Of a stretch of DNA of 64,000 bases, positions 18,772 to 29,246 are shown piece by piece. The notes beneath the pieces are model-generated. The model had not been told where the DNA came from and did not search any database. It saw only the letters and a program-made list of their open reading frames with translations. The stretch comes from Lepidonotus clava (Eukaryota > Annelida > Polychaeta > Phyllodocida > Polynoidae), in NCBI GenBank assembly GCA_936440205.1, contig OW387133.1:70432374-70496373 (forward strand). Direction: 5' to 3'. The first letter of the stretch is position 1. Each line of letters begins with the position of its first letter. The position numbers were made by a program, and so were the translations under genes.

Positions 18772-21700
18772 CTAGTTTCCCTGATTCTTTTGTTCGGTAC
18801 CACTGGCTTTGCTATCTTTGTAGATCCGCGGGGTTTTTTCCCTCAACCTATTCTTCAACCACAAGCACGCTTCTGTAGAGTGACCATGCTGTTGGTGAAT
18901 GATACAAAACTTACTTTCATCAAAAGGCAACCTGGGTCTCTCTACTTTCTGTTGAGTTGGCAGATTCTTTCCCTTATCTGCCTCTCTGTTCGGGGCGGTA
19001 TTGGATTTAGGCTTCTGATCTGAATTTCTTTCACCTTTCTGATTTTCGTACCTATCTTTTCTCTCATAACCTTGCTGTTTAAAGTTACCACCACTCTGGG
19101 GAGTCCCGCTTTGCCCTGGCTTTGGTTTCTGGAACCATGGAGCGGCCTCCAGTCGGGCCAGCACCACTCCAAATCGTTCGGAGATGGAGTTTAGGGCCGC
19201 GGTCTCCTCTGATTCTTGGCTTCCAGCCAGTTCGCTCACTGCATTAGATATTTTAGTTCCCCCTTTGCCTTTGTCCAACGACTCTAGTCTCGTTGCACAA
19301 TCCACCGCTTCGGTGAACGACTTAGGGTCCAGTATAGCTACCTGTCTGGCTACGCCCTGTTTTAATCCTTCTAAAAACACAGCTAACATCATACTTTCAC
19401 TTGCCTCTGCCTTAACTTGCTTTTGTTTCAGGACACCTGCAAATTCAATCACACTCTGGTCCTTTCCTTGTTTAAGGCCACAGAACTCTGCGTGTTTCTG
19501 CCACTTAGCTCTTCGATCGCCGAAGATCTTTGTCATTTGAGTTTCTAATTTCTCAAATGTATTCTTCTCGCTTTCAGCTAAGGCTCCTGCCCAGTCATCT
19601 GCCCGTCCCTTCAGGCCTAATAACGCCATATTCAGGAGATGGGCGTCCGACCAATCATAGATAGCTTTCAGTCGCTTCAATTCCCTGAAATACTTTTCTA
19701 TCTGCTCATCCTCCTTCCCACTAAACCATGGTAATCTAATATTTGGTCCCCTTTGATGACCGTTATGGGAAGTTTCCCGCACTGGTGAGGGTACTTGGCC
19801 CCAGGCCGTGTTCAGTTGCGGGAAGATACTCCAGAGATTTGGCTGGTTCGGAGGATTGTTCTGACCTGGTGGGCCTGGCGGACCTGGCGGTCCCGGCGGG
19901 CCGGGCGGTGGAGGCCCCGGTGGATTTGGGGGGTTATTCTGACCCGGCGGGTCCGGCGGACCTGGCGGGTTGGGTTGATTAGGTTGGTTTGGGGGAACGT
20001 TACCAGGTCCTGGTGGGTTCGCCTGGTTATTCTGGCCTGCCGGAGCTTGCTGACCCTGTTGGTCACCCACTCTACCTCGGCCTGCGTTAAGATTGGCTGC
20101 GATCGCCATCGCCTGCATTAAGTAAGGGAACATGTTTTGCTCGACCCCACCCCCTGCTGGCACGGCTCGGCCAGGCTGTTGGCCTGGTTGGCCATTCCCA
20201 TCATCTTGTTGCAGTCCCCCAAGGTTTACCCCAGGATTAGGCTGCTGTATTCCCGGATTCGCACCACCATTTCCCCCTTCACCGGGTTGTTGGAGTCCCC
20301 CAGGGTTTATCCCCAGATTGGGCTGATTCGGAGGGGGATTATTAATAAGGTTTTGGGGAGGGTTGTTGAGAAGGTTTTGAGGAGGGTTGTTGAGAAGGTT
20401 TTGAGGAGGGTTGTTGAGAAGGTTTTGAGGAGGGTTGTTGAGAAGGTTTTGAGGAGGGTTAGGCCCTTGTGGGTTGGCCTGATTATCCTGGCCTCCCTGG
20501 ACCTGCTGATTAAGAGGAGGAATAAGTCCTTGAGGGTTGGCCTGATCGTTCTGGCCCCCTTGAACTTGTTGATTAAGGGGAGGATTGGCCTGATTACCTT
20601 GGCCTCCTTGGGCCTGTTGATTAAGAGGAGGAATAAGTCCTTGAGGGTTGGCCTGATCGTTCTGGCCCCCTTGAACTTGTTGATTAAGAGGAGGGTTAGC
20701 CTGATTACCTTGGCCTCCTTGGGCCTGTTGACCCTGTTGGTTTCCCCCTCCTCCTTGACCTGCCTGTATAGGGGCTGCCATTGCCTGCCTTATGAAAGGG
20801 TACAATATATGTTGTTGTATGGGCCCAAGGTCTATCCCGCCTCCTGCCTGCACGCCTCGGCCCGGCTGCTGGATTAGGATCTGGCCATTCCCATTGTTTT
20901 GTTGAGGTCCCCCAGGGTTCGTCCCACGGTTAGGATGCCATGCCCCCAGATCTACACCCCCAGCTCCCCCTTCACCGGGTTGCTGGCGTTGATCTCTATC
21001 CTCTCTTTCTTCTACTAGATCCATCAAAGGAACGCCTCCTTCCGCCATATTATTTTCGTGGAGGTTTTGTATATCGTGATCGTCCCACTGTTCTTTCACA
21101 GGTATTTCTTCTACACTAATTTCGTCCTCACTTTCTGGTTTAGCTTTCTTACCTGTGTCTAAAACATCCTCGGTAATAAGTTCGTATGAAGACGAGGTTG
21201 ATTTATCTTCTCTAGCTAATTTTCTATCAGGACTACCCTCTCTGACATCTGCGGCTGCTTGTTCTGTCTCGCTATTTTCTTCCTCGTACTCGTCCTCGTA
21301 TTCTTCATACGATTCATGAGTTAGAGTGTTAAAATCTTGTGCTTTGAGCGTTACATTTTCTTCACTATCCTGATCGCTTAGCCTCTCTAAATCTATGTGC
21401 TTTTCGGGGCTTGAGTCTGCCCACTGCTTTAATATTTCGGCTGGATCAAAGGCCCGAGCTTCCGCTCTTTTACTAGCTTGGTCTAAGTTCGTTTCTACAC
21501 CGTAAGTTAATCGATAGGGTTGTAAACTGCCTACTTTCTCGCCGTTTCCCTCTGCTTCCCTTCCCACTCCCCTATCCCCTCCCACTGTTTTTCCCTTAGC
21601 TACAGTGGAATAAGGAATGGACGCCCCCGGGTTGGGGTGAGTTGGTGTTACCAGTGGGTGACTGATAAACTCAAGTCGTTGGGGTAATGGATAGTTGAGA

Positions 21701-22311
21701 GAGCTCCCATCAGGTAGGATTACCGGATTTTCGGGGCGTTTTCCCCCTGATGGGCTGGAGTTGTCCGCGGTGTTTTGTCGTTGTTTTAGGTTTCCTGAAG
21801 AAAATAGGTTATCTTCATTGGAAACTTCCTGTTCGCCTTCGCCTCCCGCAGCAGGTAGTAAACGATAAGGAACACTTTGGTTACACCAAGGGTTGTTCAC
21901 ATCGGATTCACAGGTGGAGCGAGAGCTAGTACCAGTTTCGTGGTCCGTAGGTGGTACGTACCCTGGGTTCCAATATTGCTGATATTCCGTGAGACGGTTC
22001 TTCCCTTCAACTCGTCCCGAGTGTGTTAGGGTTTCAAGTCCTTCGTCAAGAACCGGCCTATCTTTGGACCCTAGGTGCCAGGGAAATGGTTTACCTCTGC
22101 CACGGGTTTGGTAATTTTGTGCACCTTCGGGGCAGAGCTGCTTGGGTCTGGCTGCGACCTCCTGTCTCTGTGCCTCCCCGTCTAAGGGATTACCTACCAG
22201 GTGGCGGTTTTCCACATTCCCTGTATATGATGTTGACACATCGTGTCCTGCGGGCCGCAAAGATTGAGGCTTGGGGTTAGAGGAAGCCTCAAAGTCACCG
22301 GTGGCTGACAT
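18772..22311 (-). CDS. gag: Gag of copy A with large proline/glutamine-rich insert
   Basis: The first ATG of the frame is at 22311, about 50 nt after the LTR. The frame is open to 22332 with a non-ATG codon. Roughly residues 460-850 are low complexity, with NPPQNLLN repeats, GGQ/NQQ-rich repeats and a collagen-like run of GPP units. The capsid-like domain follows (LPWFSGKEDEQIEKYF to FTEAVDCATRLES). A single zinc-knuckle-like motif lies near the C-terminus (CIIHQQHGHSTEAC). The capsid-like part is closely related to the gag region of copy B, which lacks the long insert. At about 1180 residues the protein is far larger than a typical Ty3/Gypsy Gag. The frame looks whole. Confidence 0.88.
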   Translation of the reverse strand: MSATGDFEASSNPKPQSLRPAGHDVSTSYTGNVENRHLVGNPLDGEAQRQEVAARPKQLCPEGAQNYQTRGRGKPFPWHLGSKDRPVLDEGLETLTHSGRVEGKNRLTEYQQYWNPGYVPPTDHETGTSSRSTCESDVNNPWCNQSVPYRLLPAAGGEGEQEVSNEDNLFSSGNLKQRQNTADNSSPSGGKRPENPVILPDGSSLNYPLPQRLEFISHPLVTPTHPNPGASIPYSTVAKGKTVGGDRGVGREAEGNGEKVGSLQPYRLTYGVETNLDQASKRAEARAFDPAEILKQWADSSPEKHIDLERLSDQDSEENVTLKAQDFNTLTHESYEEYEDEYEEENSETEQAAADVREGSPDRKLAREDKSTSSSYELITEDVLDTGKKAKPESEDEISVEEIPVKEQWDDHDIQNLHENNMAEGGVPLMDLVEEREDRDQRQQPGEGGAGGVDLGAWHPNRGTNPGGPQQNNGNGQILIQQPGRGVQAGGGIDLGPIQQHILYPFIRQAMAAPIQAGQGGGGNQQGQQAQGGQGNQANPPLNQQVQGGQNDQANPQGLIPPLNQQAQGGQGNQANPPLNQQVQGGQNDQANPQGLIPPLNQQVQGGQDNQANPQGPNPPQNLLNNPPQNLLNNPPQNLLNNPPQNLLNNPPQNLINNPPPNQPNLGINPGGLQQPGEGGNGGANPGIQQPNPGVNLGGLQQDDGNGQPGQQPGRAVPAGGGVEQNMFPYLMQAMAIAANLNAGRGRVGDQQGQQAPAGQNNQANPPGPGNVPPNQPNQPNPPGPPDPPGQNNPPNPPGPPPPGPPGPPGPPGPPGQNNPPNQPNLWSIFPQLNTAWGQVPSPVRETSHNGHQRGPNIRLPWFSGKEDEQIEKYFRELKRLKAIYDWSDAHLLNMALLGLKGRADDWAGALAESEKNTFEKLETQMTKIFGDRRAKWQKHAEFCGLKQGKDQSVIEFAGVLKQKQVKAEASESMMLAVFLEGLKQGVARQVAILDPKSFTEAVDCATRLESLDKGKGGTKISNAVSELAGSQESEETAALNSISERFGVVLARLEAAPWFQKPKPGQSGTPQSGGNFKQQGYERKDRYENQKGERNSDQKPKSNTAPNREADKGKNLPTQQKVERPRLPFDESKFCIIHQQHGHSTEACLWLKNRLREKTPRIYKDSKASGTEQKNQGN
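20336..20750 (-). repeat. Tandem repeats inside gag of copy A
   Basis: Two repeat sets lie inside the gag frame. About five copies of a 24-bp unit at 20345-20461 encode the NPPQNLLN repeats. Longer units of roughly 120 bp at 20466-20740 encode NPPLNQQ.QGGQ..QANPQG repeats. Unit lengths are multiples of three, so copy-number change would keep the frame. Confidence 0.75.
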
Positions 22312-22343
22312 CAAGGATGAGCAAAACGGCACAAGTCATGTTT

Positions 22344-22359
22344 CGGGTAATCTCCACCA
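22344..22359 (-). promoter_or_regulatory. Primer-binding site of copy A
   Basis: On the minus strand, two bases after the 5' LTR, the sequence TGGTGGAGATTACCCG begins with the TGG expected for pairing to a tRNA CCA end. Copy B has TGGTGGAGAAATACCCGAA at the same place. I cannot assign the tRNA. Confidence 0.65.
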
Positions 22360-22361
22360 AA

Positions 22362-22968
22362 TGAACTATTGTTAATGTTTGATTTAAGACTGCGTAAGGT
22401 TCGTGTATATCCAAGTCTTCATGAGTTGTTTTTCCAGAATGCCTGAGTAATTCAGACTGCGTTTAAAGTTTGTCCGTTCACTTCCCAATAGTTCAAAAGA
22501 AATGAACGATGAGGGAGCTTCTTAATATGAAAGGGTTTTTATTCAGTAAACATCTCATCCCGAGTCAAAGCCACCATGTATAAGTCTTCATCAGTCCACC
22601 TCCCATCTCCTATCAGTAATCAACCACATTTAGAACATGAGTTGCTCTAACACCTTCTAGACCATTCTAGTACTCAGCTCTATCACAATCCTATGTCCGA
22701 GGTAATGGGTATTGGTAAACTCCAGTCTGTTACACGGAGCCGATGTACTTACTCCAAGTATAACTCCTTGGCTAAACTTACTTAGCTGACATTCTCACTA
22801 AAACTAACTGCTCCCCACTTTGCGACACCTTTTATACTGGTTAACAGGTGGCGCTAGGAGCGCAAGATATTTCTTTCTAAGAGTAGACTAGAAGTAGACT
22901 TGCTAAGCCTGATCCTTGTTGGATTATATAACATGACAATATATTAAAAGTACTAAGCCATTAGTACA
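22362..22968 (-). repeat. 5' LTR of copy A
   Basis: A direct repeat of 3040-3645, differing by one base and a one-base length change. A TATAAAAG box on the minus strand at 22829-22836 and AATAAA at 22538-22543 mark the likely promoter and the R-region end signal. Confidence 0.9.
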
Positions 22969-22972
22969 ATAA

Positions 22973-23117
22973 CACACAGTCACATATCAAACATATGTTA
23001 TAATCCTGAAACACAAACAATATATATCAAGGCGAATACCTGCAACACAAGCAAGGCAAGTTATGACATGTTATGCAATCATCTTTCAAACAACATAGCA
23101 ATCAAAGACTTCAAAGT
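22973..23117 (-). other. 3' untranslated segment of the Mag-type element
   Basis: Short AT-rich stretch between copy A and the end of the Mag-type gag-pol frame; its continuation toward the 3' LTR is at 2912-3039 beyond the inserted copy A. No other feature seen. Confidence 0.6.
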
Positions 23118-26100
23118 TCAATCCATCACATAGTCTTTGAACTTCTCCGGCACCCTCACGGCCCGTGTTGGCCTGTGGACCGGACTCTGCGGTACCGTCA
23201 CTGCCCTGGATGGCGTGCGTACCGGACCTGCCATAACTTGGGTCTCAAACTGTCCATTGTCTGAGATCTCGCCAGAGTCCTGTAGTTCTTCCGCTGGTGG
23301 CACATAAGGCTTCACCGCAGAAGAGTTCCTTTTGTACTGAACTCCCTCTTTGGAACTGACTGTCACTTCAGCCCCTTCCTTTGACACAACTTTGTACGGC
23401 TCTGGTTCAAACCGTGTCGCAAGCTTCCCTGTCATCTTAGTGTTCTTCAACAATACCGTGTCTCCTGGTAACACAGTACTGGATGTAGCATGCTGTCTGG
23501 TATCGGCATAGTCCTTAGCAGCCAGCTTGTGCTGCCAATCACGATCACTAGCACCTTCATGTGCAATGGCACGGTCACACCTAAGCTCCGGCAGCTTCGA
23601 CCTCAGCTCACGCCCAAACATCAGATAGGCGGGTGTTTTCCCAGTGCTCACCTGCGGGGTCGCACGGTAAGCCAGTAGGAACCTCTGAAGTTCCTTCTGC
23701 CACGGTTTCCCTTCCGTAGCAGCCACTTTTAACACTTTTAAGAGAGATCGGTTTTGCCGTTCAACCTCTCCATTGGCTTGAGGCCACAGTGGAGATGATT
23801 TGCGATGTTCAATCCCGTTCACCTCCAAGAAAGCCTCGAATTCCTCTGACACAAACTGACGACCATTGTCAGACTTTAACGAAAACGGGTACCCATATCT
23901 GGCAAAGATGGGCTCAAGAGCATCAATGACCTTTTGTGTAGTCACCGACTGCATCACAACTACCTCAAAATACCGACTGAAGTAGTCCACACACACCAAG
24001 AGATTCTCTCCTGTAGGCAAGGGTCCCATAAGATCCACTGCCACATCCTGCCAGGGTCCCGTCGGTGGCGCTGTCACTTTCATGGGCTCAGGTGGGCGTC
24101 CCTCGCCAACAACCTGACAACCGTGACATGACCGACAGATCCTCTCGGCCTCACTCTCCATGTTAGGCCACCACACTTTTGTTCTGAGAAGCAACTTCAT
24201 CTTGACAATGCCCTGATGGCCCTCATGTGCAAGATGAAGAACATCAGCCCTCAGGCTTTGTGGGACTACTATCCTTGTCCCCCTCAACACAAGCTTCCCA
24301 ATAACACACAACTCTGTTTTGACACAAGCATACTGCGGCATCTTACACTGTGTCCAGTTCCCTGTTTCAATGTATTCTCGCACACAAGTCAGCTCTGGGT
24401 CGGTCCCCGAAGCCAACTCAACCTGCCGAGCAGTCAGTGCTCCAGGCAAGCTCTCCTGCACAATAGCCCTCACAAAGTCCACTGATTCACCACTAACATC
24501 CCTTGGTGAAGACTGGTTCAGTCGGGACAATGCGTCCGCTATGTTCGTCTTCCCCGGGCGGTACACGACCTTGTAGTCATACCCTTGCAGACGGAGTACC
24601 CACCGCTCAATCCTAGCTGAAGGCTTGGATGTCGGACTATAAATACACTCAAGCGGCTTGTGGTCCGTCTCAAGTTCAAATTTCCGCCCATACACATATA
24701 GCTTGAACCTCTCACAGGCCCAGACCAGAGCAAGTGCCTCCTTCTCTGTCTGAGAAAACCGTCTCTCAACATCTGTGAGGTTCCTAGATGCATAGGAGAT
24801 CACCCGCCACACCCCATTCTGACACTTGGTGAGGACAGCTCCTATCCCCTTTGGGCCTGCATCTGCTATCACTCTGGTTTGAGACTCAGCACGGAAATAA
24901 GCCAATGTCTCTGTCTGAGTAATCATCTCCTTGAGCTTGAGAAAGGCATTCTCCTGCTCACTACCCCACACAAACTCCACACCTTTCCGAGTCAGCTCAC
25001 GCAGTGGTGCAGCTACTGATGAAAAGTCCGGCAGAAACTTTGCCGAATACTGAACAAGACCCAGGAATGACCTCACTTCACTGGCTGTCTTAGGTGGTTC
25101 AGCATCCCGTATCCCTGCGACCTTCTCGTCGCTAGGATTGACCCCATTACCAGTCAACTCATGTCCAAAAAATGTGAGCTTGGACAACCGAAACTCACAC
25201 TTCTTACGATCCAGCGTCAGACCCACTTCCTCCAAGTGGTCTAGGACCTTGAACAGACGCTGATCGTGCTCCTTGACACCATTCCCATGGACTATGATGT
25301 CATCAGCTATGTTAGCCACACCAGCACAGTCACGCAACACATCCTGAATGATCCTCTGATACTTTTCAGGTGCTGATGTGATCCCAAACATCAGGCGCTT
25401 GTAGCGGTACAATCCCCTATGAGTGACAAACGTTGTCACATGCCTACTGTCCTCCTTCAGCACAATCTGGTGGAACCCCCACATCAGATCCAACTTACTG
25501 AAAACTGTGCTACCGTTCAAATCCTGAACCAGTTCCTCCACAGTAGGAATCAAGTCTCTTTCCTGAACTATGGCCTCATTGGCCCGGCGCATGTCAACAC
25601 ACACTCGCACATCACCATCACTTTTGGGAACCACTACTTGGGGAGAGACCCATCCTGTTGGTCCCTCTGGAACCTCCTCTATGATATCCATCTCTAACAT
25701 CTCATCTAACTTTATGTCTACTTTATCCCTGAGGCCAAATGGGATGCGCCTCACAGGTTGCGCGACCGGCTTCCTGTCTTTATCAATATGAATCTCCAAT
25801 TCATAGCCCTTCAGCTTACCAACACCGCTGAACAAACTCTTGTACTTGGCATGTATGTCAGCCTCAGTATACTCTTCAACTATACTGTTCACAACCTCAG
25901 GACCTACCCGTAGGACATTCAGTGCTTCTGCCGTCTCCCGTCCTAGCAGAGGTCTACCTTGCCCTTTTACCACAAGGAACTCCTGCCTGCACTGTTTCCT
26001 ACTTTCCGGGCACACTATCTCAGCCTCAAAAGTCCCAACCGTTTCCAGGGCTTCAGACTGCCCCCAAGCAAACAACTTACGGTTGGACTTCCGTGACTCA

Positions 26101-27209
26101 CAACGGATACCTTTTCCCTTTAAGGTTTCCCAAGTAGGTGTATCTAGAATGTTACAAGTCGCTCCTGAGTCAATGAGCATGGGCATCTGCACCCCACCAA
26201 TCATCACATTGATCACACCAGGTCCCACAGAATTCACGAAACTACAGTCTTTCTCCTGGATAGTGAATGCATAGCCACTAGCACTACTACTACTAGTGCT
26301 CTCGTCCTTATCAGAATTTCCTTCCTGAACCTGATAAGCTTTCTCACGACTCTTAGGATCCCGCTTACAAAACTTGGCATAATGTCCTTGGAAACCACAC
26401 TGGTTACACTTCCTGAACCGAGCAGGACAGACCTTTTCCGCACAATAGTGTCCAAACTGGCCACAATTGAAACAACTACCCTTAGGCTTCTGATCCTTTG
26501 ACTTGTTGTCTTTGTTCTGACTCCACCCATTTCCCTTCGTCTCCTTCTTAGAGTTAGGTTGCTTGTTCTTATGCTGTACTGCATTGACCTCGGTGGGCAC
26601 TGAAGATACAGACATCTGACCCATCTGTAAATCTACCGTCTCATACGCCCTAGCTATGTCCATGAAATTCTTAAGAGTTGCTCCCCCTGACTTCTCAAGA
26701 AACTTCCTACGCAACTTCGTGTTCGTACACTTTTCAATGAGTTGATCCCTTATTGCATCATCTACACTTGGAAACTCACATGACACAGCCTTCTGTTTCA
26801 GCCGACAAACAAACTGATCAACCGTTTCCCCAGCCGACTGCTCTAACTGCCTGAACAAATGTCTCTCAAAAGGCACGTTAACTTGGGGCAAGAAATGGTC
26901 ATCTAGGGCCTTAATAAACTCTTGCAGAGAAACATCCCTATCCTCAGGTACCAGTGTATAAAACAGTTCTTGAAGATCAAGTCCCCCTGTATGAAGCAAT
27001 AGAGCCACTTTTTGGTCCTCATTGACAACTCCCTTAGCTGTAACATACAGGTTAAATGCCCTTTTCCACCTCTTCCACCTTACAGACAAACCACTGGGAT
27101 CCCCCTTTGGATCAAACTGGGGCAAACCACCAACATCCACCCTTATCACAGTGTCCACTGGACCTGGCTGGGCATCTTGGCCCTGAGCACCACCTGCTCC
27201 CTCAGGCAT
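23118..27209 (-). CDS. gag-pol: Gag-Pol polyprotein of the Mag-type element, 1363 aa
   Basis: A single frame joins gag and pol, as in many Mag-lineage elements. Gag part: capsid-like N-terminal region (WKRWKRAFNLYV near residue 46), then two zinc knuckles, CFNCGQFGHYC near 245 and CNQCGFQGHYAKFC near 269. Pol part: protease LIDSGATCNILD near 348; reverse transcriptase with SKLDLMWGFHQ near 580 and the IADDIIVHG polymerase motif near 633; RNase H near 780; integrase with GHQGIVKMK finger region near 1000 and catalytic VDLMGPLP, SDNGRQF and EVERQNRS near 1060, 1113 and 1151. It ends with a PVRTPSRAVTVPQSPVHRP-like tail. The frame looks whole despite the element's age and two large insertions outside it. 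Confidence 0.92.
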   Translation of the reverse strand: MPEGAGGAQGQDAQPGPVDTVIRVDVGGLPQFDPKGDPSGLSVRWKRWKRAFNLYVTAKGVVNEDQKVALLLHTGGLDLQELFYTLVPEDRDVSLQEFIKALDDHFLPQVNVPFERHLFRQLEQSAGETVDQFVCRLKQKAVSCEFPSVDDAIRDQLIEKCTNTKLRRKFLEKSGGATLKNFMDIARAYETVDLQMGQMSVSSVPTEVNAVQHKNKQPNSKKETKGNGWSQNKDNKSKDQKPKGSCFNCGQFGHYCAEKVCPARFRKCNQCGFQGHYAKFCKRDPKSREKAYQVQEGNSDKDESTSSSSASGYAFTIQEKDCSFVNSVGPGVINVMIGGVQMPMLIDSGATCNILDTPTWETLKGKGIRCESRKSNRKLFAWGQSEALETVGTFEAEIVCPESRKQCRQEFLVVKGQGRPLLGRETAEALNVLRVGPEVVNSIVEEYTEADIHAKYKSLFSGVGKLKGYELEIHIDKDRKPVAQPVRRIPFGLRDKVDIKLDEMLEMDIIEEVPEGPTGWVSPQVVVPKSDGDVRVCVDMRRANEAIVQERDLIPTVEELVQDLNGSTVFSKLDLMWGFHQIVLKEDSRHVTTFVTHRGLYRYKRLMFGITSAPEKYQRIIQDVLRDCAGVANIADDIIVHGNGVKEHDQRLFKVLDHLEEVGLTLDRKKCEFRLSKLTFFGHELTGNGVNPSDEKVAGIRDAEPPKTASEVRSFLGLVQYSAKFLPDFSSVAAPLRELTRKGVEFVWGSEQENAFLKLKEMITQTETLAYFRAESQTRVIADAGPKGIGAVLTKCQNGVWRVISYASRNLTDVERRFSQTEKEALALVWACERFKLYVYGRKFELETDHKPLECIYSPTSKPSARIERWVLRLQGYDYKVVYRPGKTNIADALSRLNQSSPRDVSGESVDFVRAIVQESLPGALTARQVELASGTDPELTCVREYIETGNWTQCKMPQYACVKTELCVIGKLVLRGTRIVVPQSLRADVLHLAHEGHQGIVKMKLLLRTKVWWPNMESEAERICRSCHGCQVVGEGRPPEPMKVTAPPTGPWQDVAVDLMGPLPTGENLLVCVDYFSRYFEVVVMQSVTTQKVIDALEPIFARYGYPFSLKSDNGRQFVSEEFEAFLEVNGIEHRKSSPLWPQANGEVERQNRSLLKVLKVAATEGKPWQKELQRFLLAYRATPQVSTGKTPAYLMFGRELRSKLPELRCDRAIAHEGASDRDWQHKLAAKDYADTRQHATSSTVLPGDTVLLKNTKMTGKLATRFEPEPYKVVSKEGAEVTVSSKEGVQYKRNSSAVKPYVPPAEELQDSGEISDNGQFETQVMAGPVRTPSRAVTVPQSPVHRPTRAVRVPEKFKDYVMD

Positions 27210-27458
27210 TTTGAGAAAAGTCCACTTTACAAGACTTCACAGAAAGATTTTCACACTTTCAGGGGTCACTCTCCTGAAAAGTGTGCAGTTCACTAAAATT
27301 TTGGGTCAAAATTCAAGAGCTATTTTCATAATTTCTTTTGATATTTCTCATTTCTAGAGTATTTCAACATTATTATTTAGTAAAAAGGGAATTCCCATTG
27401 TCTTTGATTTTCTCATATTTTCAGTTTTAGTTGTGGACTTTGAAAATTTCTGTAATCA

Positions 27459-29123
27459 TGTACGTTCAGAACCAAGGTTTTACATTTTATAACTATATCT
27501 GCTACACCTATGTGCTGCACATATTAGTCATTTTCTGCTTTTTATTGATATCTACTTGTGTTTCCTTACTATATGGAACACTATTTTTGAATGCGAACAA
27601 TTCTCCTATACCTTAAAGTTCTACTTTGGTTTTTCATTATTTTGAAAAGTTGACAGTTTTGACATTTTGAGTAAATTTTGAGCTTTACATAGCTGTTAAC
27701 AATTTCTCAGAAGGGGTAATTGTCATTTTGCATTTTACTGCAGTGCATTTATATAGTGTGAATGCATTTAAAAGGAAATTGTGTTGATTGAATGTATATG
27801 TTAGGTATTATTTCAGCTTATTCTTTAAAACCTTGGTTCTGAACGTACATACCTTGGTTCTGAACGTACATACCTTGGTTCTGAACGTACATGCATATCT
27901 TGGTTCTAAAGTCACTTATGCTAGTTTTTAAAACAGTTATCTTGCTTTTAAAGGGATAATTTCATACCAAAATATTAATTCATATTCATGGATGGCAAGA
28001 AAGCATTGCACAATGTAAAATAAGAATGTGGCATATGTATAGAACTTATAACTTTAAAAGATTATAAATGTACGTTCAGAACCAAGGTTATTTCATCTAT
28101 TGATCCATTATATGATAGACATAAGGTAAGATATGAAAATTAACAATGAGGCATAGCTCATCTTAACCACAAAAAAAAGAGAAATGTTTCAGAACACAAA
28201 GCAATATCCCTGAGAGCTTTACACAAAAAAGCTTGGTTCTGAACGTACATAGCTTGGTTCTGAACGTACATAGCTTGGTTCTGAACGTACATAGCTTGGT
28301 TCTGAACGTACATATGTTGCCCACAATCCAGAGGAGTTCTTGTGACATTCCATAGATTTTTCAATATTTTGTCAGTAAAGCATTGATGAATAAAACAAGT
28401 ACCTCATTTGTACCTATCTTCATGTTAAAGAAATTCACAACCAATAAATGTACGTTCAGAACCAAGCTTTGTACATTCAGAACCAAACTTTGTACGTTCA
28501 GAACCAAGCTTTGTACGTTCAGAACCAAGCTTTGTACGTTCAGAACCAAGGTTTCCACCAATGAAAGTGGCATATAAAGATTGAAAATGAATATCATTTA
28601 GAAACATATGACAAAGCATATCATTTCTGCATGGGTTGAGAAGGAAAACATTCATAGAGACATAATTATTATATCATTTCTGAGAAAAGGAAGAAAAAAA
28701 AGCTTGGTTCTGAACATACATATATTAACGTTCAGAACCAAGCTTTGTACGTTCAGAACCAAGCTTTTTCCTTTATTTTCCACTATTTATTCAGGAACTA
28801 TTTGGTGTCAGATGATAGAATACCCTCCAGTAGGGTTTTTCTTTACATCTCCAAATAAGCATAAACAAATATATGCACATTTTACATGAAAAAAATGTAA
28901 AAATTATAAAACCTTGGTTCTGAACGTACATTTTAGCTTTTTGGGAATGCCCATGAAAATAAACTTAATCTTTATTTCTAGTATCCTTCATTTTTTCCTA
29001 TGATTTTCACAAAGGGCTGAATAATACATTATTATGGTATACTTCATGCTCCTAACTCAAAATTCATATATTCCTATCTTATATGTACTTTTTTGATCTT
29101 CAAAGCTTGGTTCTGAACGTACA
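27459..29123. repeat. Dispersed motif array 2 (TGTACGTTCAGAACCAAG, 21-bp period)
   Basis: Twenty copies of an 18-bp core, TGTACGTTCAGAACCAAG, with a strict 21-bp period inside clusters. Starts on the plus strand: 27459; 28069; 28449, 28470, 28491, 28512, 28533; 28725, 28746. On the minus strand: 27832, 27853, 27874 and a partial copy at 27899; 28232, 28253, 28274, 28295; 28703; 28913; 29106. Most copies match perfectly or with one change. The clusters are separated by unrelated AT-rich spacers of about 157, 145, 136, 152, 149 and 175 bp, with a first spacer of 355 bp. Orientation mostly alternates so that neighbouring clusters face each other. No coding capacity. Confidence 0.85.
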
Positions 29124-29246
29124 TTTGTGAATTCACAAAAACTAAGAACTTCAATAAAAATCAGAAAATCATTAAATTGGGAGAAAATATTGTTTTGTTC
29201 AGTTTGCCTCAACTCAAGTTACGTCTCAAACTAATATTATAGCTGA

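Larger units (their letters stand above)
3040..22968 (-). mobile_element. Envelope-bearing Ty3/Gypsy element, copy A (looks whole)
   Basis: A 19.9-kb LTR element inserted in the 3' region of the Mag-type element. LTRs are 3040-3645 and 22362-22968, flanked by the 4-bp duplication ATAA at 3036-3039 and 22969-22972. On the minus strand it carries gag, pol, two overlapping accessory frames and env. A long 3' region carries an additional frame on the plus strand. The LTRs differ by about two changes in 606 bp, and all main frames are open, so it looks whole and very young. Size is large for Ty3/Gypsy because of a proline-rich Gag extension, the accessory region and about 6 kb between env and the 3' LTR. 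The env gene suggests an errantivirus-like way of life; the exact clade is not determined. Confidence 0.9.

Noticed and set aside
28163-28655. Repetitive frames (CTFRTKL-, MYVQNQA- and VLNVQSL-type)
   Set aside because: They are translations of the 21-bp-period motif, whose period is a multiple of three; no independent coding evidence.
27459-29123. CRISPR array
   Set aside because: Eukaryotic context, repeats flip orientation, several repeats are head-to-tail without a spacer, and spacers are far longer than CRISPR spacers.
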